From positions 1-12,513 of the forward strand of contig CAJFUH010000042.1 in NCBI GenBank assembly GCA_904420155.1: a stretch of DNA of 12,513 bases, given 5' to 3'. The stretch is from an uncultured Clostridia bacterium. GTDB lineage: Bacteria > Bacillota > Clostridia > Oscillospirales > Acutalibacteraceae. The position numbers and the translations under genes are program-made. Of this stretch, positions 1-6,111 are shown in pieces. Position 1 is the first letter of the stretch, and each line of letters begins with the position of its first letter. The notes under the pieces are model-generated. The model had not been told where the DNA came from. It saw nothing but the letters and a program-made list of their open reading frames with translations, and did not search any database.

Positions 1-12
1 GGGATATAAGAC

Positions 13-1233
13 CTATTCTTCCCCTTTAAAAAGCTCCATATTGCTGAAAGTCAACATATTCTCCTCAATTGTATAGGAATTGCTTTCCTCTCTGGATTCT
101 CCTCCCGGGATATAAGTGACGATATCCAGCTGCCCGTCTTCCGCGGTGTAGACGGCGTTGTAATAGGCTCCCTGGAAATCAATTGTCAGGCTTCCATCCT
201 CTTGGAACGTATAGGTGACGGTTTGCGATTCGTCGCTCCAGGAACCAATCAAAGCCTCGTCTACTACCGGTGCCGCCTGCCCTGTCGGCTCTGTGACGTC
301 GGTTTCCTGTTTTTCAAATTGGAGTACATTCTCCATCGTCAAATCAGGGGCTTGTTCTTCTTCCATGTTTACCCGCGTTAAGGTCAAACCCGTATCCGTA
401 GCCCAATATTGGAACTCGCCTACCCATACGTCCATGCTTTCTGTGGAAACGTCAAAAGAAAGGATGTCATTTTCTAAGATATGATAATCTCCCTTGACGT
501 TGAGCCCTTCTGTAGTCACGATGGCCGTGCCGTCCTCCCGCAGGGTCAGATAGGTAGCCGGTTCGGTCTGCTCCATCATCCATGTGCCCGCCACCGGGCG
601 CTGATGGAGCACCAACCCAAACCATTCCCAGGAAAAGATGCCCGCCAATACCACGGCAATCAAAGCCGCTCCCGCTACTGCAAGCCCTGCCATCCGATAA
701 CATAATTTTATATTTCGGAAGGATTGCCAGGCTTTCCCGGCGTATTTTTGGAGGAAGCAACCGCACTGCTTGATATACGGCTGTACCTTATGCCAAATTT
801 CCCGGCAGCGCCGGGCCATCATCTGGAAAAGTTCTTTCCCTTTGGGCGTTTTCCGTTCTTGTTCTTGCTCTTGCTCTTTCTCTTCCTGCTGGGCCTCTTC
901 TGGAGGACGGTTATCTTCTCCTGTCCCTGTATCTTCCGGTTCTTCCTGCTCCTGTGTTTCCTCTATTTCGCCGGCCTCTTCTTCACTCTTTCCCTCCGGT
1001 TGGCCGGCCTCTTCCATTTTTTTGACAATATCCTCTTCCTCTTGCCCTTCTTCACGCTCTTTCTCATTTTCCACAGATTGTTCCTGTTCTGTGGAAAACG
1101 GCGTTTGTTCTACCTGCTCCGTATTCTCTTCTTTCTCAAAGGGCTGGGAATCTTCCTGCAAAGGGCGCGTTTCTTTTTTTATATGAGAACCCTGTGTCCG
1201 GCTGTTCTTCTTTTTTCTGCGCTTGGAACTCAA
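13..1233 (-). CDS. Membrane protein with Glu-rich cytoplasmic tail and two beta-rich extracellular domains
   Basis: I do not recognise a named family. The 406-aa protein has four parts. Residues 1-22 are very basic (SSKRRKKKN). Residues about 31-129 are extremely rich in Glu and Gln and look disordered. A single membrane segment lies at about 182-203. The C-terminal part holds two related units, about 215-308 and 329-403. Each opens with G-(T/S)-W, then a (R/Q)EDG turn (LREDGTAI, FQEDGSLT), and ends with an EN-x-L-(S/T)-F strand. This resembles small lipocalin-like/DUF5640-type beta domains; the family name is inference. The positive N-terminus and single helix suggest N-inside topology with the beta domains outside. 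The start is TTG at 1231-1233, about 10 nt after an AAAGGGG Shine-Dalgarno; the next in-frame Met is at residue 73. A sensor, adaptor or wall-binding role is possible but not shown. Confidence 0.82.
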   Translation of the reverse strand: MSSKRRKKKNSRTQGSHIKKETRPLQEDSQPFEKEENTEQVEQTPFSTEQEQSVENEKEREEGQEEEDIVKKMEEAGQPEGKSEEEAGEIEETQEQEEPEDTGTGEDNRPPEEAQQEEKEQEQEQERKTPKGKELFQMMARRCREIWHKVQPYIKQCGCFLQKYAGKAWQSFRNIKLCYRMAGLAVAGAALIAVVLAGIFSWEWFGLVLHQRPVAGTWMMEQTEPATYLTLREDGTAIVTTEGLNVKGDYHILENDILSFDVSTESMDVWVGEFQYWATDTGLTLTRVNMEEEQAPDLTMENVLQFEKQETDVTEPTGQAAPVVDEALIGSWSDESQTVTYTFQEDGSLTIDFQGAYYNAVYTAEDGQLDIVTYIPGGESREESNSYTIEENMLTFSNMELFKGEE

Positions 1234-1265
1234 AATAGGAAAACCCCTTTCTCTTGGTTTTCTTT

Positions 1266-1294
1266 ATTTTACACGATTTTTTTCCAGACCACAA
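1266..1294 (-). promoter_or_regulatory. Candidate sigma-A promoter for the minus-strand membrane protein
   Basis: On the minus strand, TTGTGG (1289-1294) and TAAAAT (1266-1271) are separated by 17 bp and lie about 35 bp ahead of the TTG start. The -10 is good and the -35 matches only in its first three bases, so this is a moderate candidate. Confidence 0.4.
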
Positions 1295-1328
1295 GGAAAA
1301 ATACGCAATCCCAGCGATGTTGACAAAA

Positions 1329-1347
1329 AAGGAATCCCGGATTCCTT
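1329..1347. repeat. Inverted repeat, 8-bp arms, possible operator
   Basis: AAGGAATC-CCG-GATTCCTT is a perfect inverted repeat in the divergent intergenic region. A TTGACA (1320-1325) abuts it and a TATGAT (1347-1352) overlaps its right end. Their spacing is 21 bp, too long for a normal sigma-A promoter. A second perfect palindrome, TGTCCGGACA, lies at 1373-1382. A regulator binding site is inference from symmetry and position. The remainder of the 1234-1596 gap holds the promoters listed here and no convincing gene. Confidence 0.35.
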
Positions 1348-1410
1348 ATGATATAGAAGGGGATTTCCCCATTGTCCGGACACGGATCCTGTTCTCCAGC
1401 ATCCTTTCTA

Positions 1411-1439
1411 TTGACCTGTTTTTGAAAACAAAATATAAT
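1411..1439 (+). promoter_or_regulatory. Sigma-A promoter for the beta-helix protein gene
   Basis: TTGACC (1411-1416) and a perfect TATAAT (1434-1439) are 17 bp apart. The expected transcription start is near 1446, giving a leader of about 150 nt before the gene at 1597. Just downstream is an imperfect direct repeat (TTGATTCCGACAAA at 1453-1466, TTGAATCCGAGCAAA at 1467-1481). Confidence 0.7.
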
Positions 1440-1596
1440 GGAAGAAACATGTTTGATTCCGACAAATTGAATCCGAGCAAAAATTTCATCTGTTTTTTTA
1501 ATAAACGACCATAAGCCCTCCACGTGTAAAGTAATATAGGCCAACAGGTTATCTTTTGGCCCGGGCTATTAGGAAATCAGGCAAAGGAGAATCACT

Positions 1597-2271
1597 ATGA
1601 ATGTATTGGAAGCTCGTTCCCTTTTGGATTATCAACAGACCATGGCCGCCCCTCTTTTGGAAACGGTCCGGTTTCCCTGGGAAGCCCTCCCCAAAATTAA
1701 GGAATTTTTGCTGCAATTGGGCCCGTCCCTCCCTTCTGAGGAATATGAGCAAAAAGGAGACGGCGTCTGGGTAGCCCGCAGCGCCCGAGTGGCTCCCACC
1801 GCTTGCTTATGCGGCCCCTTGATCGTGGGAAAAAATGCGGAGATCCGCCATTGCGCTTTTATCCGCGGCAACGCCATCATTGGGGAAGGGGCCGTGGTGG
1901 GCAACTCCACGGAACTGAAAAACGTTATTTTAAGCAACGGGGTACAAGTGCCCCATTACAACTATGTGGGAGATTCCATCCTGGGCTATAAAGCCCACAT
2001 GGGCGCCGGTTCCATCACTTCCAATGTAAAGTCGGATAAAACCCTGGTCACCATCGCTTCCCCTGAAGGCATCATCGCCACCGGTTTAAAAAAGATGGGA
2101 GCCATCCTGGGCGATTTTGTGGAGGTGGGCTGCAACAGCGTGCTCAATCCCGGCACTGTGGTGGGGCGGAATAGTTCCATTTATCCCCTTTCTATGGTGC
2201 GGGGCTTTGTCCCGGCGGACCATATTTATAAAAAACAGGGCGAAGTGGTCCTCCGGGAAAAACGAGGATAA
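1597..2271 (+). CDS. Left-handed beta-helix (hexapeptide repeat) protein, GlmU C-terminal-like
   Basis: The 224-aa protein is probably a nucleotide-sugar-linked acyltransferase or a relative. Residues 1-50 are helical and not recognised. From about 58 to 203 there are hexapeptide-repeat rungs (for example PLIVGKNAEI, NAIIGEGAVVG, VVGRNSSI). The stretch PHYNYVGDSILGYKAHMGAG (119-138) corresponds to the region of bifunctional GlmU that carries the acetyltransferase site (family pattern H-x-x-Y-x-G-D-x-x-x-G-x-x-x-x-x-G-A-G). The N-terminal uridylyltransferase domain of GlmU (GxGTRM loop) is absent, so it cannot by itself make UDP-GlcNAc, although such proteins are often labelled as pyrophosphorylases. 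The start is ATG after AAAGGAGA (1583-1590). The kinase gene follows 81 bp later with no terminator between. Substrate unknown. Confidence 0.85.
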   Translation: MNVLEARSLLDYQQTMAAPLLETVRFPWEALPKIKEFLLQLGPSLPSEEYEQKGDGVWVARSARVAPTACLCGPLIVGKNAEIRHCAFIRGNAIIGEGAVVGNSTELKNVILSNGVQVPHYNYVGDSILGYKAHMGAGSITSNVKSDKTLVTIASPEGIIATGLKKMGAILGDFVEVGCNSVLNPGTVVGRNSSIYPLSMVRGFVPADHIYKKQGEVVLREKRG

Positions 2272-2352
2272 AAATTTACTATCATAACACATAGTAACTA
2301 TATCTTTCATATTAAATTTGGAATTGATTTTCTTAGAAATGGATGAATCACC

Positions 2353-3204
2353 ATGTCTTCTCAAAAACGCGCCGCAGTGATAGAGGATCTCACCGGGTTT
2401 GGAAAATGCTCCCTTACGGTGGCCTTGCCTTTATTATCAGCCGCCGGTATCGAGGCCTGTCCTCTTCCCACGGCGGTTTTATCCACCCATACCGGCGGGT
2501 TGGATGGATTTACTTACCGGGATTTAACCGATGACCTTTACGCTTTTGGCAGCCATTGGCATTCCCTTGGCATTCATTTTGACGCTATTTACACGGGTTT
2601 CTTAGGCTCCCCCCAGCAAATTCGTGTGGTTTCCTCCCTGATCGGCTTATTGAAAAGCCGGGATACCCTGGTGGTCGTGGACCCTTGTATGGCGGATAAC
2701 GGAAAACTGTACCGGGTTTTCACCCCAGAAATGGCCAAAAAAATGGGGACCCTTTGCCGTGGAGCGGACGTGTCGGTACCCAATATCACGGAAGCCTGTA
2801 TGCTGTTGGGCCAAGAGTACCGCCCCGGGCCTTATCATCCCCAATGGATCGAAGGGCTCTTGCATGGCTTACAGGCACAGGGAAGCAAAAATGTGGTGCT
2901 CACCGGGGTTTATTGGGAAGAAGGGCGCCTGGGCGCCGCCTGCTGCGACCGGCAAGGCCGCATCCAGTATGTTTTTACTCCAAAAGTGAACGGGCATTTT
3001 CACGGTACCGGGGATATCTTTGCCAGCGTCCTCACCAGCGCCCTGCTCAATGGATGTCCTTTGCCGGAGTCCGCACAAATCGCCGCAGATTTCACCTATG
3101 ACGCCGTGCTGAGGACGAGCCGGGCCGGGACCGATCCCCGGTACGGCGTCCATTTTGAAGAAGGGATCCCCAAACTGATCCGCCGTTTACATCTGGATCC
3201 ATAA
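2353..3204 (+). CDS. pdxK: Pyridoxal/pyridoxamine kinase (PdxK/PdxY-like)
   Basis: This 283-aa ribokinase-fold enzyme phosphorylates B6 vitamers with ATP in the pyridoxal-phosphate salvage pathway (family knowledge). Visible motifs are the N-terminal EDLTGFGKCSLTVALP (11-26; the family has HDLSGFGRCSLTVALP), the substrate-loop region with STHTGG (44-49), VVDPCMADNGKLY (108-120), and the anion-hole/catalytic motif HGTGD (217-221), with Asp221 as the expected base. Length is normal for the family. The start is ATG at 2353; the upstream GGATGA (2341-2346) is only a weak Shine-Dalgarno, and the neighbouring ATGs at 2339 and 2343 are out of frame. A weak promoter (TTTACT 2275-2280, TATATC 2299-2304, 18-bp spacing) may lie in the 81-bp gap; otherwise it reads through from the beta-helix gene. 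A strong terminator follows. The symbol is by similarity; pdxY is the alternative. Confidence 0.92.
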   Translation: MSSQKRAAVIEDLTGFGKCSLTVALPLLSAAGIEACPLPTAVLSTHTGGLDGFTYRDLTDDLYAFGSHWHSLGIHFDAIYTGFLGSPQQIRVVSSLIGLLKSRDTLVVVDPCMADNGKLYRVFTPEMAKKMGTLCRGADVSVPNITEACMLLGQEYRPGPYHPQWIEGLLHGLQAQGSKNVVLTGVYWEEGRLGAACCDRQGRIQYVFTPKVNGHFHGTGDIFASVLTSALLNGCPLPESAQIAADFTYDAVLRTSRAGTDPRYGVHFEEGIPKLIRRLHLDP

Positions 3205-3216
3205 ATCCGGAATCAT

Positions 3217-3261
3217 CTGTCCCCGTTTCTCCTTTATTAAGAAACGGGGACAGCGCTTTTT
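3217..3261 (+). terminator. Intrinsic terminator after the pyridoxal kinase gene
   Basis: A perfect 14-bp stem (CTGTCCCCGTTTCT at 3217-3230 with AGAAACGGGGACAG at 3240-3253) has a 9-nt loop. CGC and then a T run (3257-3261) follow. Confidence 0.88.
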
Positions 3262-3316
3262 CTGACGGCCTTCTCCTTTTCTTTCTACAAAATCCTCCTT
3301 TCTTCGGGAATATCAA

Positions 3317-3345
3317 TTGACAAACCCTGTAAAATTTTCTATAAT
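3317..3345 (+). promoter_or_regulatory. Consensus sigma-A promoter of the pyrBI operon
   Basis: TTGACA (3317-3322) and TATAAT (3340-3345) are both perfect and separated by the ideal 17 bp. The expected transcription start is near 3352, leaving a leader of about 90 nt. Such a strong core promoter suggests that control, if any, acts after initiation or through a repressor. No long run of one base at the start site suggests reiterative initiation. Confidence 0.93.
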
Positions 3346-3379
3346 ATCTCGAAATGCAAATAGAACAACGTCCTTTTTG

Positions 3380-3420
3380 ATGTGGGAAAGCCGTGCTGCC
3401 GTGCCCGGCCGCGCCCATAT
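3380..3420 (+). promoter_or_regulatory. GC-rich hairpin in the pyrB leader
   Basis: ATGTGGG (3380-3386) pairs with CCCATAT (3414-3420), with one G-U pair. The enclosed stretch can form GCCG/CGGC (3390-3393 with 3406-3409) and contains a direct repeat GCCGTGCT-GCCGTGCC. No T run follows, so it is not an intrinsic terminator, and I do not see the PyrR-binding loop consensus. An 8-codon frame, MQIEQRPF, starts at 3355, only about 3 nt after the predicted transcript start. A role in translational control or RNA stability is possible but unproven. Confidence 0.4.
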
Positions 3421-3442
3421 CCAACACGAATGGAGGTAACGC

Positions 3443-4363
3443 ATGAAACACTTAATTGATCCATTGGATCTGACTGTGGAAGAAATCAAGGAATTGCTGG
3501 ACGTCGCCAACCAGATCGAGGCCGACCCCCAACGATACGCGCATGCATGCGAAGGGAAAAAATTAGCCACCTTGTTTTACGAGCCGAGCACCCGTACCCG
3601 ACTGAGCTTTGAAGCTGCTATGCTGAATTTGGGCGGTAAGGTGTTGGGCTTTTCTTCTGCCGACAGCAGTTCCGCCGCAAAAGGGGAAAGTATTGCGGAT
3701 ACCATCCGGGTGGTGTCCTGTTATGCGGATATCTGCGCCATGCGACATCCAAAAGAGGGCGCGCCGCTGGTAGCCTCCCGCTTTTCCAAAATCCCGGTGA
3801 TTAACGCGGGCGACGGCGGGCACCAGCATCCTACCCAGACCCTCACCGACCTGCTCACCATCCGTTCCCTAAAAGGGCGTTTGTCCGACCTCACCATCGG
3901 CCTGTGCGGAGACTTGAAATTCGGGCGTACCGTACACTCCTTAATCAAATCCTTGGCGCGTTACCAGGGTATCCGGTTTGTACTGATCTCCCCCAACGAA
4001 CTACGGATCCCGGATTATATCCGGGAAGAGGTGCTGCGCTCCCAGCATATCCCCTTTGAAGAAGTGGAGTCCCTGGAATCCGTCATGCCTCAGTTGGACA
4101 TCCTCTACATGACCCGCGTACAGCGGGAGCGCTTTTTCAACGAGGAAGATTATGTCCGGCTTAAGGACAGTTATATCCTGGATATGGAAAAAATGGCAAA
4201 TGCCAAACCGGATATGGCCATTCTCCATCCGCTGCCCCGGGTCAATGAAATCGCCGTAGAAGTGGACAACGATCCCAGGGCGGCCTATTTCAAACAGGCG
4301 CAGTACGGCGTATATGTGCGGATGGCTCTGATCTTAAAACTTTTGGAGGTGGAAGTATGTTAA
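3443..4363 (+). CDS. pyrB: Aspartate carbamoyltransferase catalytic subunit
   Basis: The enzyme joins carbamoyl phosphate and L-aspartate to make N-carbamoyl-L-aspartate, the committed step of pyrimidine synthesis in the cytoplasm. The 306-aa length is normal. The carbamoyl-phosphate loop is FYEPSTRTRLSFE (45-57) with Ser49-Thr-Arg-Thr. The 80s loop carries SSSAAKGES with Lys80, matching the Lys supplied by the neighbouring chain in the trimer. Also visible are RHP (101-103), QHPTQ (128-132), GDLKFGRTVHS (156-166), TRVQRER (224-230) for aspartate binding, and HPLPR (262-266). All expected catalytic residues appear present. The start is ATG after GGAGG (3432-3436). The 3' end overlaps pyrI by 7 nt, and pyrI's ribosome site (GGAGG, 4345-4349) lies inside pyrB, so the subunits are probably translationally coupled. 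Confidence 0.97.
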   Translation: MKHLIDPLDLTVEEIKELLDVANQIEADPQRYAHACEGKKLATLFYEPSTRTRLSFEAAMLNLGGKVLGFSSADSSSAAKGESIADTIRVVSCYADICAMRHPKEGAPLVASRFSKIPVINAGDGGHQHPTQTLTDLLTIRSLKGRLSDLTIGLCGDLKFGRTVHSLIKSLARYQGIRFVLISPNELRIPDYIREEVLRSQHIPFEEVESLESVMPQLDILYMTRVQRERFFNEEDYVRLKDSYILDMEKMANAKPDMAILHPLPRVNEIAVEVDNDPRAAYFKQAQYGVYVRMALILKLLEVEVC

Positions 4364-4782
4364 ATATCGATAGTTTGGAAACCGGAGTGGTGATCGACCA
4401 TATCAAAGCGGGGAGCAGCATGAAAATTTACCGTTATCTGGAACTGGATAAACTGGATTGCTGCGTGGCTATCATCAAAAATGCCAAAAGCGACAAATTC
4501 GGGCGGAAGGACATCATCAAGATCGAAGGCGACGTACAAATCGACTTGGATGTGCTGGGATTTATCGATCATAATATCACGGTCAACCGCATCCGCGGAG
4601 GAAAAATCGTGGGGAAAGAGCACCTTACCCTTCCCAAAGAAGTAAAAAACATCGTGCGTTGCAAAAACCCCCGCTGTATCAGTACGGTGGAGGAAGGGAT
4701 TGAGCATATCTTTAAGCTTTGCGACAGTGAAAAGCACCTGTACCGCTGTATTTACTGCGAACAGGAATATACCAGCAAATAA
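4357..4782 (+). CDS. pyrI: Aspartate carbamoyltransferase regulatory subunit
   Basis: PyrI is the zinc-bearing regulatory chain that binds the catalytic trimers into a holoenzyme and, in characterised members, carries nucleotide effector sites (CTP/ATP/UTP). The 141-aa protein keeps the N-terminal effector-domain pattern (GVVIDHIKAG at 10-19, the family motif G-x-V-I-D-H-I-x-A-G) and FGRKDIIKIEG (48-58). The zinc site is complete: Cys102-x4-Cys107 and Cys131-x2-Cys134, matching the four structural cysteines of the E. coli protein in spacing. Its presence indicates an allosterically controlled ATCase, unlike the PyrB-only trimer of Bacillus subtilis. The gene starts inside the end of pyrB and ends just before a long-stemmed terminator. 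Confidence 0.96.
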   Translation: MLNIDSLETGVVIDHIKAGSSMKIYRYLELDKLDCCVAIIKNAKSDKFGRKDIIKIEGDVQIDLDVLGFIDHNITVNRIRGGKIVGKEHLTLPKEVKNIVRCKNPRCISTVEEGIEHIFKLCDSEKHLYRCIYCEQEYTSK

Positions 4783-4804
4783 AACCATGGGGTCCTACCC
4801 CCAG

Positions 4805-4851
4805 AGAAAAGAGGGAAAGAAAAGCCGTTGGCTTTTCTTTCCCTCTTTTCT
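4805..4851 (+). terminator. Long-stem terminator after pyrI
   Basis: A perfect 22-bp inverted repeat (arms 4805-4826 and 4830-4851, loop GTT) lies 22 nt after the pyrI stop. The left arm is almost all purine and the right arm almost all pyrimidine, so the descending arm itself supplies U-rich stretches (CTTTTCTTT, CTCTTTTCT). There is no separate T tail. It would also be a stable structure on the other strand. Confidence 0.82.
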
Positions 4852-4930
4852 GTCCCTGCCTGTCTTTGTTGTGAATAAAATCCACTTAACCTTTTTTGAA
4901 AAATACATTTTTATCCCTATAGATATTGTG

Positions 4931-4959
4931 TTTTTCCTGATTAAAGTTTACAATATAAT
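4931..4959 (+). promoter_or_regulatory. Candidate promoter for the D,D-carboxypeptidase gene
   Basis: A perfect TATAAT (4954-4959) lies downstream of the pyrI terminator. Seventeen bp upstream is TTTTTC (4931-4936), a poor -35. The element lies in an AT-rich segment and would give a leader of about 115 nt that includes the hairpins described next. Confidence 0.5.
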
Positions 4960-4971
4960 TGCATTTTCGTC

Positions 4972-5060
4972 AGGATTTCCTGCCCTTTCGAGGGGTATCC
5001 TATTTTATAAGCTATTATCTTCCCGGATAGGCTACGGGGTCTATCCGGCTTGTTTTTATT
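4972..5060 (+). promoter_or_regulatory. Two-hairpin leader with terminator-like stem before the carboxypeptidase gene
   Basis: Hairpin 1: AGGAT...ATCCT (about 4972-5001) encloses CCCT-TTCG-AGGG. Hairpin 2: a perfect 8-bp stem CCGGATAG (5023-5030) with CTATCCGG (5041-5048), followed by CTTGTTTTTATT. Hairpin 2 therefore looks like an intrinsic terminator, placed between the candidate promoter and the gene's ribosome site (5067-5074). It could attenuate transcription, or be a second terminator for upstream read-through. I could not match the leader to a known riboswitch class. Confidence 0.5.
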
Positions 5061-5080
5061 GTTGGTTAGGAGAGATCGTT

Positions 5081-5941
5081 TTGTATCACAAGCCATACCG
5101 GAGTTCCCGCTATTCCCATCAGCGCGCCTTGCGGAAAAGAAGGCGCAATATTGTCCTCTCCGTCGCCGTTATCCTGGCGGTCGCAGTGGGCGGCACTGTC
5201 CTGGGGGTGCATATGCTAACCCCCAAAACATCCGATTCCGCCAATGTCACCCCTCAAACCAGTGTTTCTGATGATCCCGCCATATCTAGTTTAGGAGAAA
5301 ACCCTTCTTCTATTACCGCTTCTACAGATCCTGATCCGCTGGCTATGGACACCTCTTTTGCCCAGTGGAACCAATCCTGTGATTGGACGATGATTGTCGT
5401 AAACGCTTATAACCCCCTGCCGGACAGTTGGGATGAAAACCGCATCGTCTATACGGAAAGCCTTTCCCCCTGCGGGCTGGATGAACGGATCGTGGATATT
5501 GTACAGGAGATGGTCAACGACGCCTACGCGGACGGCGTTTCCATCTGGCTGAGTTCCGGTTACCGCAGCAAAGAAAAGCAAGCGGAACTATTCCAACAGG
5601 AAATACAGGGAAACATCCGCGACGGCATGGACCAGAAAGAAGCGGAAGCCCAGGCCCGCAAATTGGTGATGCCCGCCGGATACAGCGAACACCAGACGGG
5701 CCTAGTCATTGATATCAACGGCGTGAATGAGGATTTTTATCAAACGAAAGCCTATCAGTGGATGTGCGACCATGCTTCTGACTATGGATTCATTGAGCGG
5801 TATCCCCAAGGAAAGGATTCCATTACAGGGATCAATTACGAACCCTGGCATTACCGTTATGTAGGAGTGGAAAATGCCAAAGCGATCGAAGCGTCCGGCC
5901 TTTGCTTGGAAGAATATGTCTATCAGCAAATGAACGGGTAA
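5081..5941 (+). CDS. Membrane-anchored VanY-family D-alanyl-D-alanine carboxypeptidase
   Basis: This zinc peptidase (M15B/VanY type) removes the terminal D-Ala from peptidoglycan stem peptides outside the membrane. I chose the TTG at 5081 because TAGGAGAG (5067-5074) stands 6 nt upstream; further upstream the frame has no ribosome site and runs back into the pyrI terminator. The protein is 286 aa: a basic N-terminus (RALRKRRR), a membrane segment at about 23-45, a Ser/Thr/Pro-rich linker (about 48-90), then the catalytic domain. Zinc ligands are in SEHQTGLVID (202-211: His204, Asp211) and EPWH (254-257: catalytic Glu254, His257). SSGYRS (158-163) is the conserved substrate-side motif. Two hairpins follow. 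VanY-type enzymes often sit next to two-component systems, as here, but substrate and any glycopeptide link are inference. Confidence 0.92.
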   Translation: MYHKPYRSSRYSHQRALRKRRRNIVLSVAVILAVAVGGTVLGVHMLTPKTSDSANVTPQTSVSDDPAISSLGENPSSITASTDPDPLAMDTSFAQWNQSCDWTMIVVNAYNPLPDSWDENRIVYTESLSPCGLDERIVDIVQEMVNDAYADGVSIWLSSGYRSKEKQAELFQQEIQGNIRDGMDQKEAEAQARKLVMPAGYSEHQTGLVIDINGVNEDFYQTKAYQWMCDHASDYGFIERYPQGKDSITGINYEPWHYRYVGVENAKAIEASGLCLEEYVYQQMNG

Positions 5942-6016
5942 GGCGGCCTTTTTCCCACTGTCTTTCTGTCTATTTTCTCAAATAAACAGGGGCAAAGAGC
6001 GCCGTATGATCCAGGG

Positions 6017-6045
6017 ATCCTTCTTTTTGAGAAAGGGAGGATTTT
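6017..6045 (+). promoter_or_regulatory. Hairpin upstream of the two-component operon
   Basis: ATCCTTCTTT (6017-6026) can pair with AAGGGAGGAT (6033-6042), with two G-U pairs and a 6-nt loop, followed by TTT. It is the first of two hairpins in a 170-bp gap between the carboxypeptidase gene and the response regulator. I see no convincing promoter in this gap; TATGAT at 6005-6010 has no acceptable -35. Confidence 0.4.
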
Positions 6046-6053
6046 CCCGTTGC

Positions 6054-6080
6054 GGGCGTGGAAATACACGCCCTTCTTTT
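6054..6080 (+). terminator. Intrinsic terminator (or attenuator) before the response regulator gene
   Basis: A perfect GGGCGTG/CACGCCC stem (6054-6060 with 6067-6073) has loop GAAATA and is followed by TTCTTTT. It ends the carboxypeptidase transcript. Only about 31 nt separate it from the response regulator start, too little for a promoter in between, so the two-component genes must depend on read-through, on a promoter upstream of this hairpin, or on one I cannot see. Confidence 0.72.
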
Positions 6081-6111
6081 GCTGTTGCCGGAGAAAGAAG
6101 GACCAAACCAT

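Noticed and set aside
724..1323. Long plus-strand open frame rich in Phe and Leu, looking like a membrane protein
   Set aside because: It is antisense to the Glu-rich segment of the minus-strand gene: GAA/GAG codons read backwards give TTC/CTC. It has no ribosome site, and the minus-strand protein has coherent architecture.
1320..1352. TTGACA...TATGAT as a second promoter for the beta-helix gene
   Set aside because: The spacer is 21 bp, outside the normal sigma-A range. The TTGACC-17-TATAAT at 1411-1439 is better.
4360..4788. Minus-strand open frame of 142 codons across pyrI
   Set aside because: It is the exact shadow of pyrI, whose zinc cysteines and family motifs are unmistakable.
5023..5048. 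Resemblance of the GGATAGGCTACGGGG leader segment to part of the c-di-GMP-I riboswitch
   Set aside because: The other conserved elements of that class are not visible upstream, and the match is short.
4700..5080. Upstream extension of the carboxypeptidase frame to an ATG at 4700
   Set aside because: It would overlap the end of pyrI and read through its terminator and the promoter region. The TTG at 5081 has a well-placed ribosome site and a normal membrane-anchor N-terminus.
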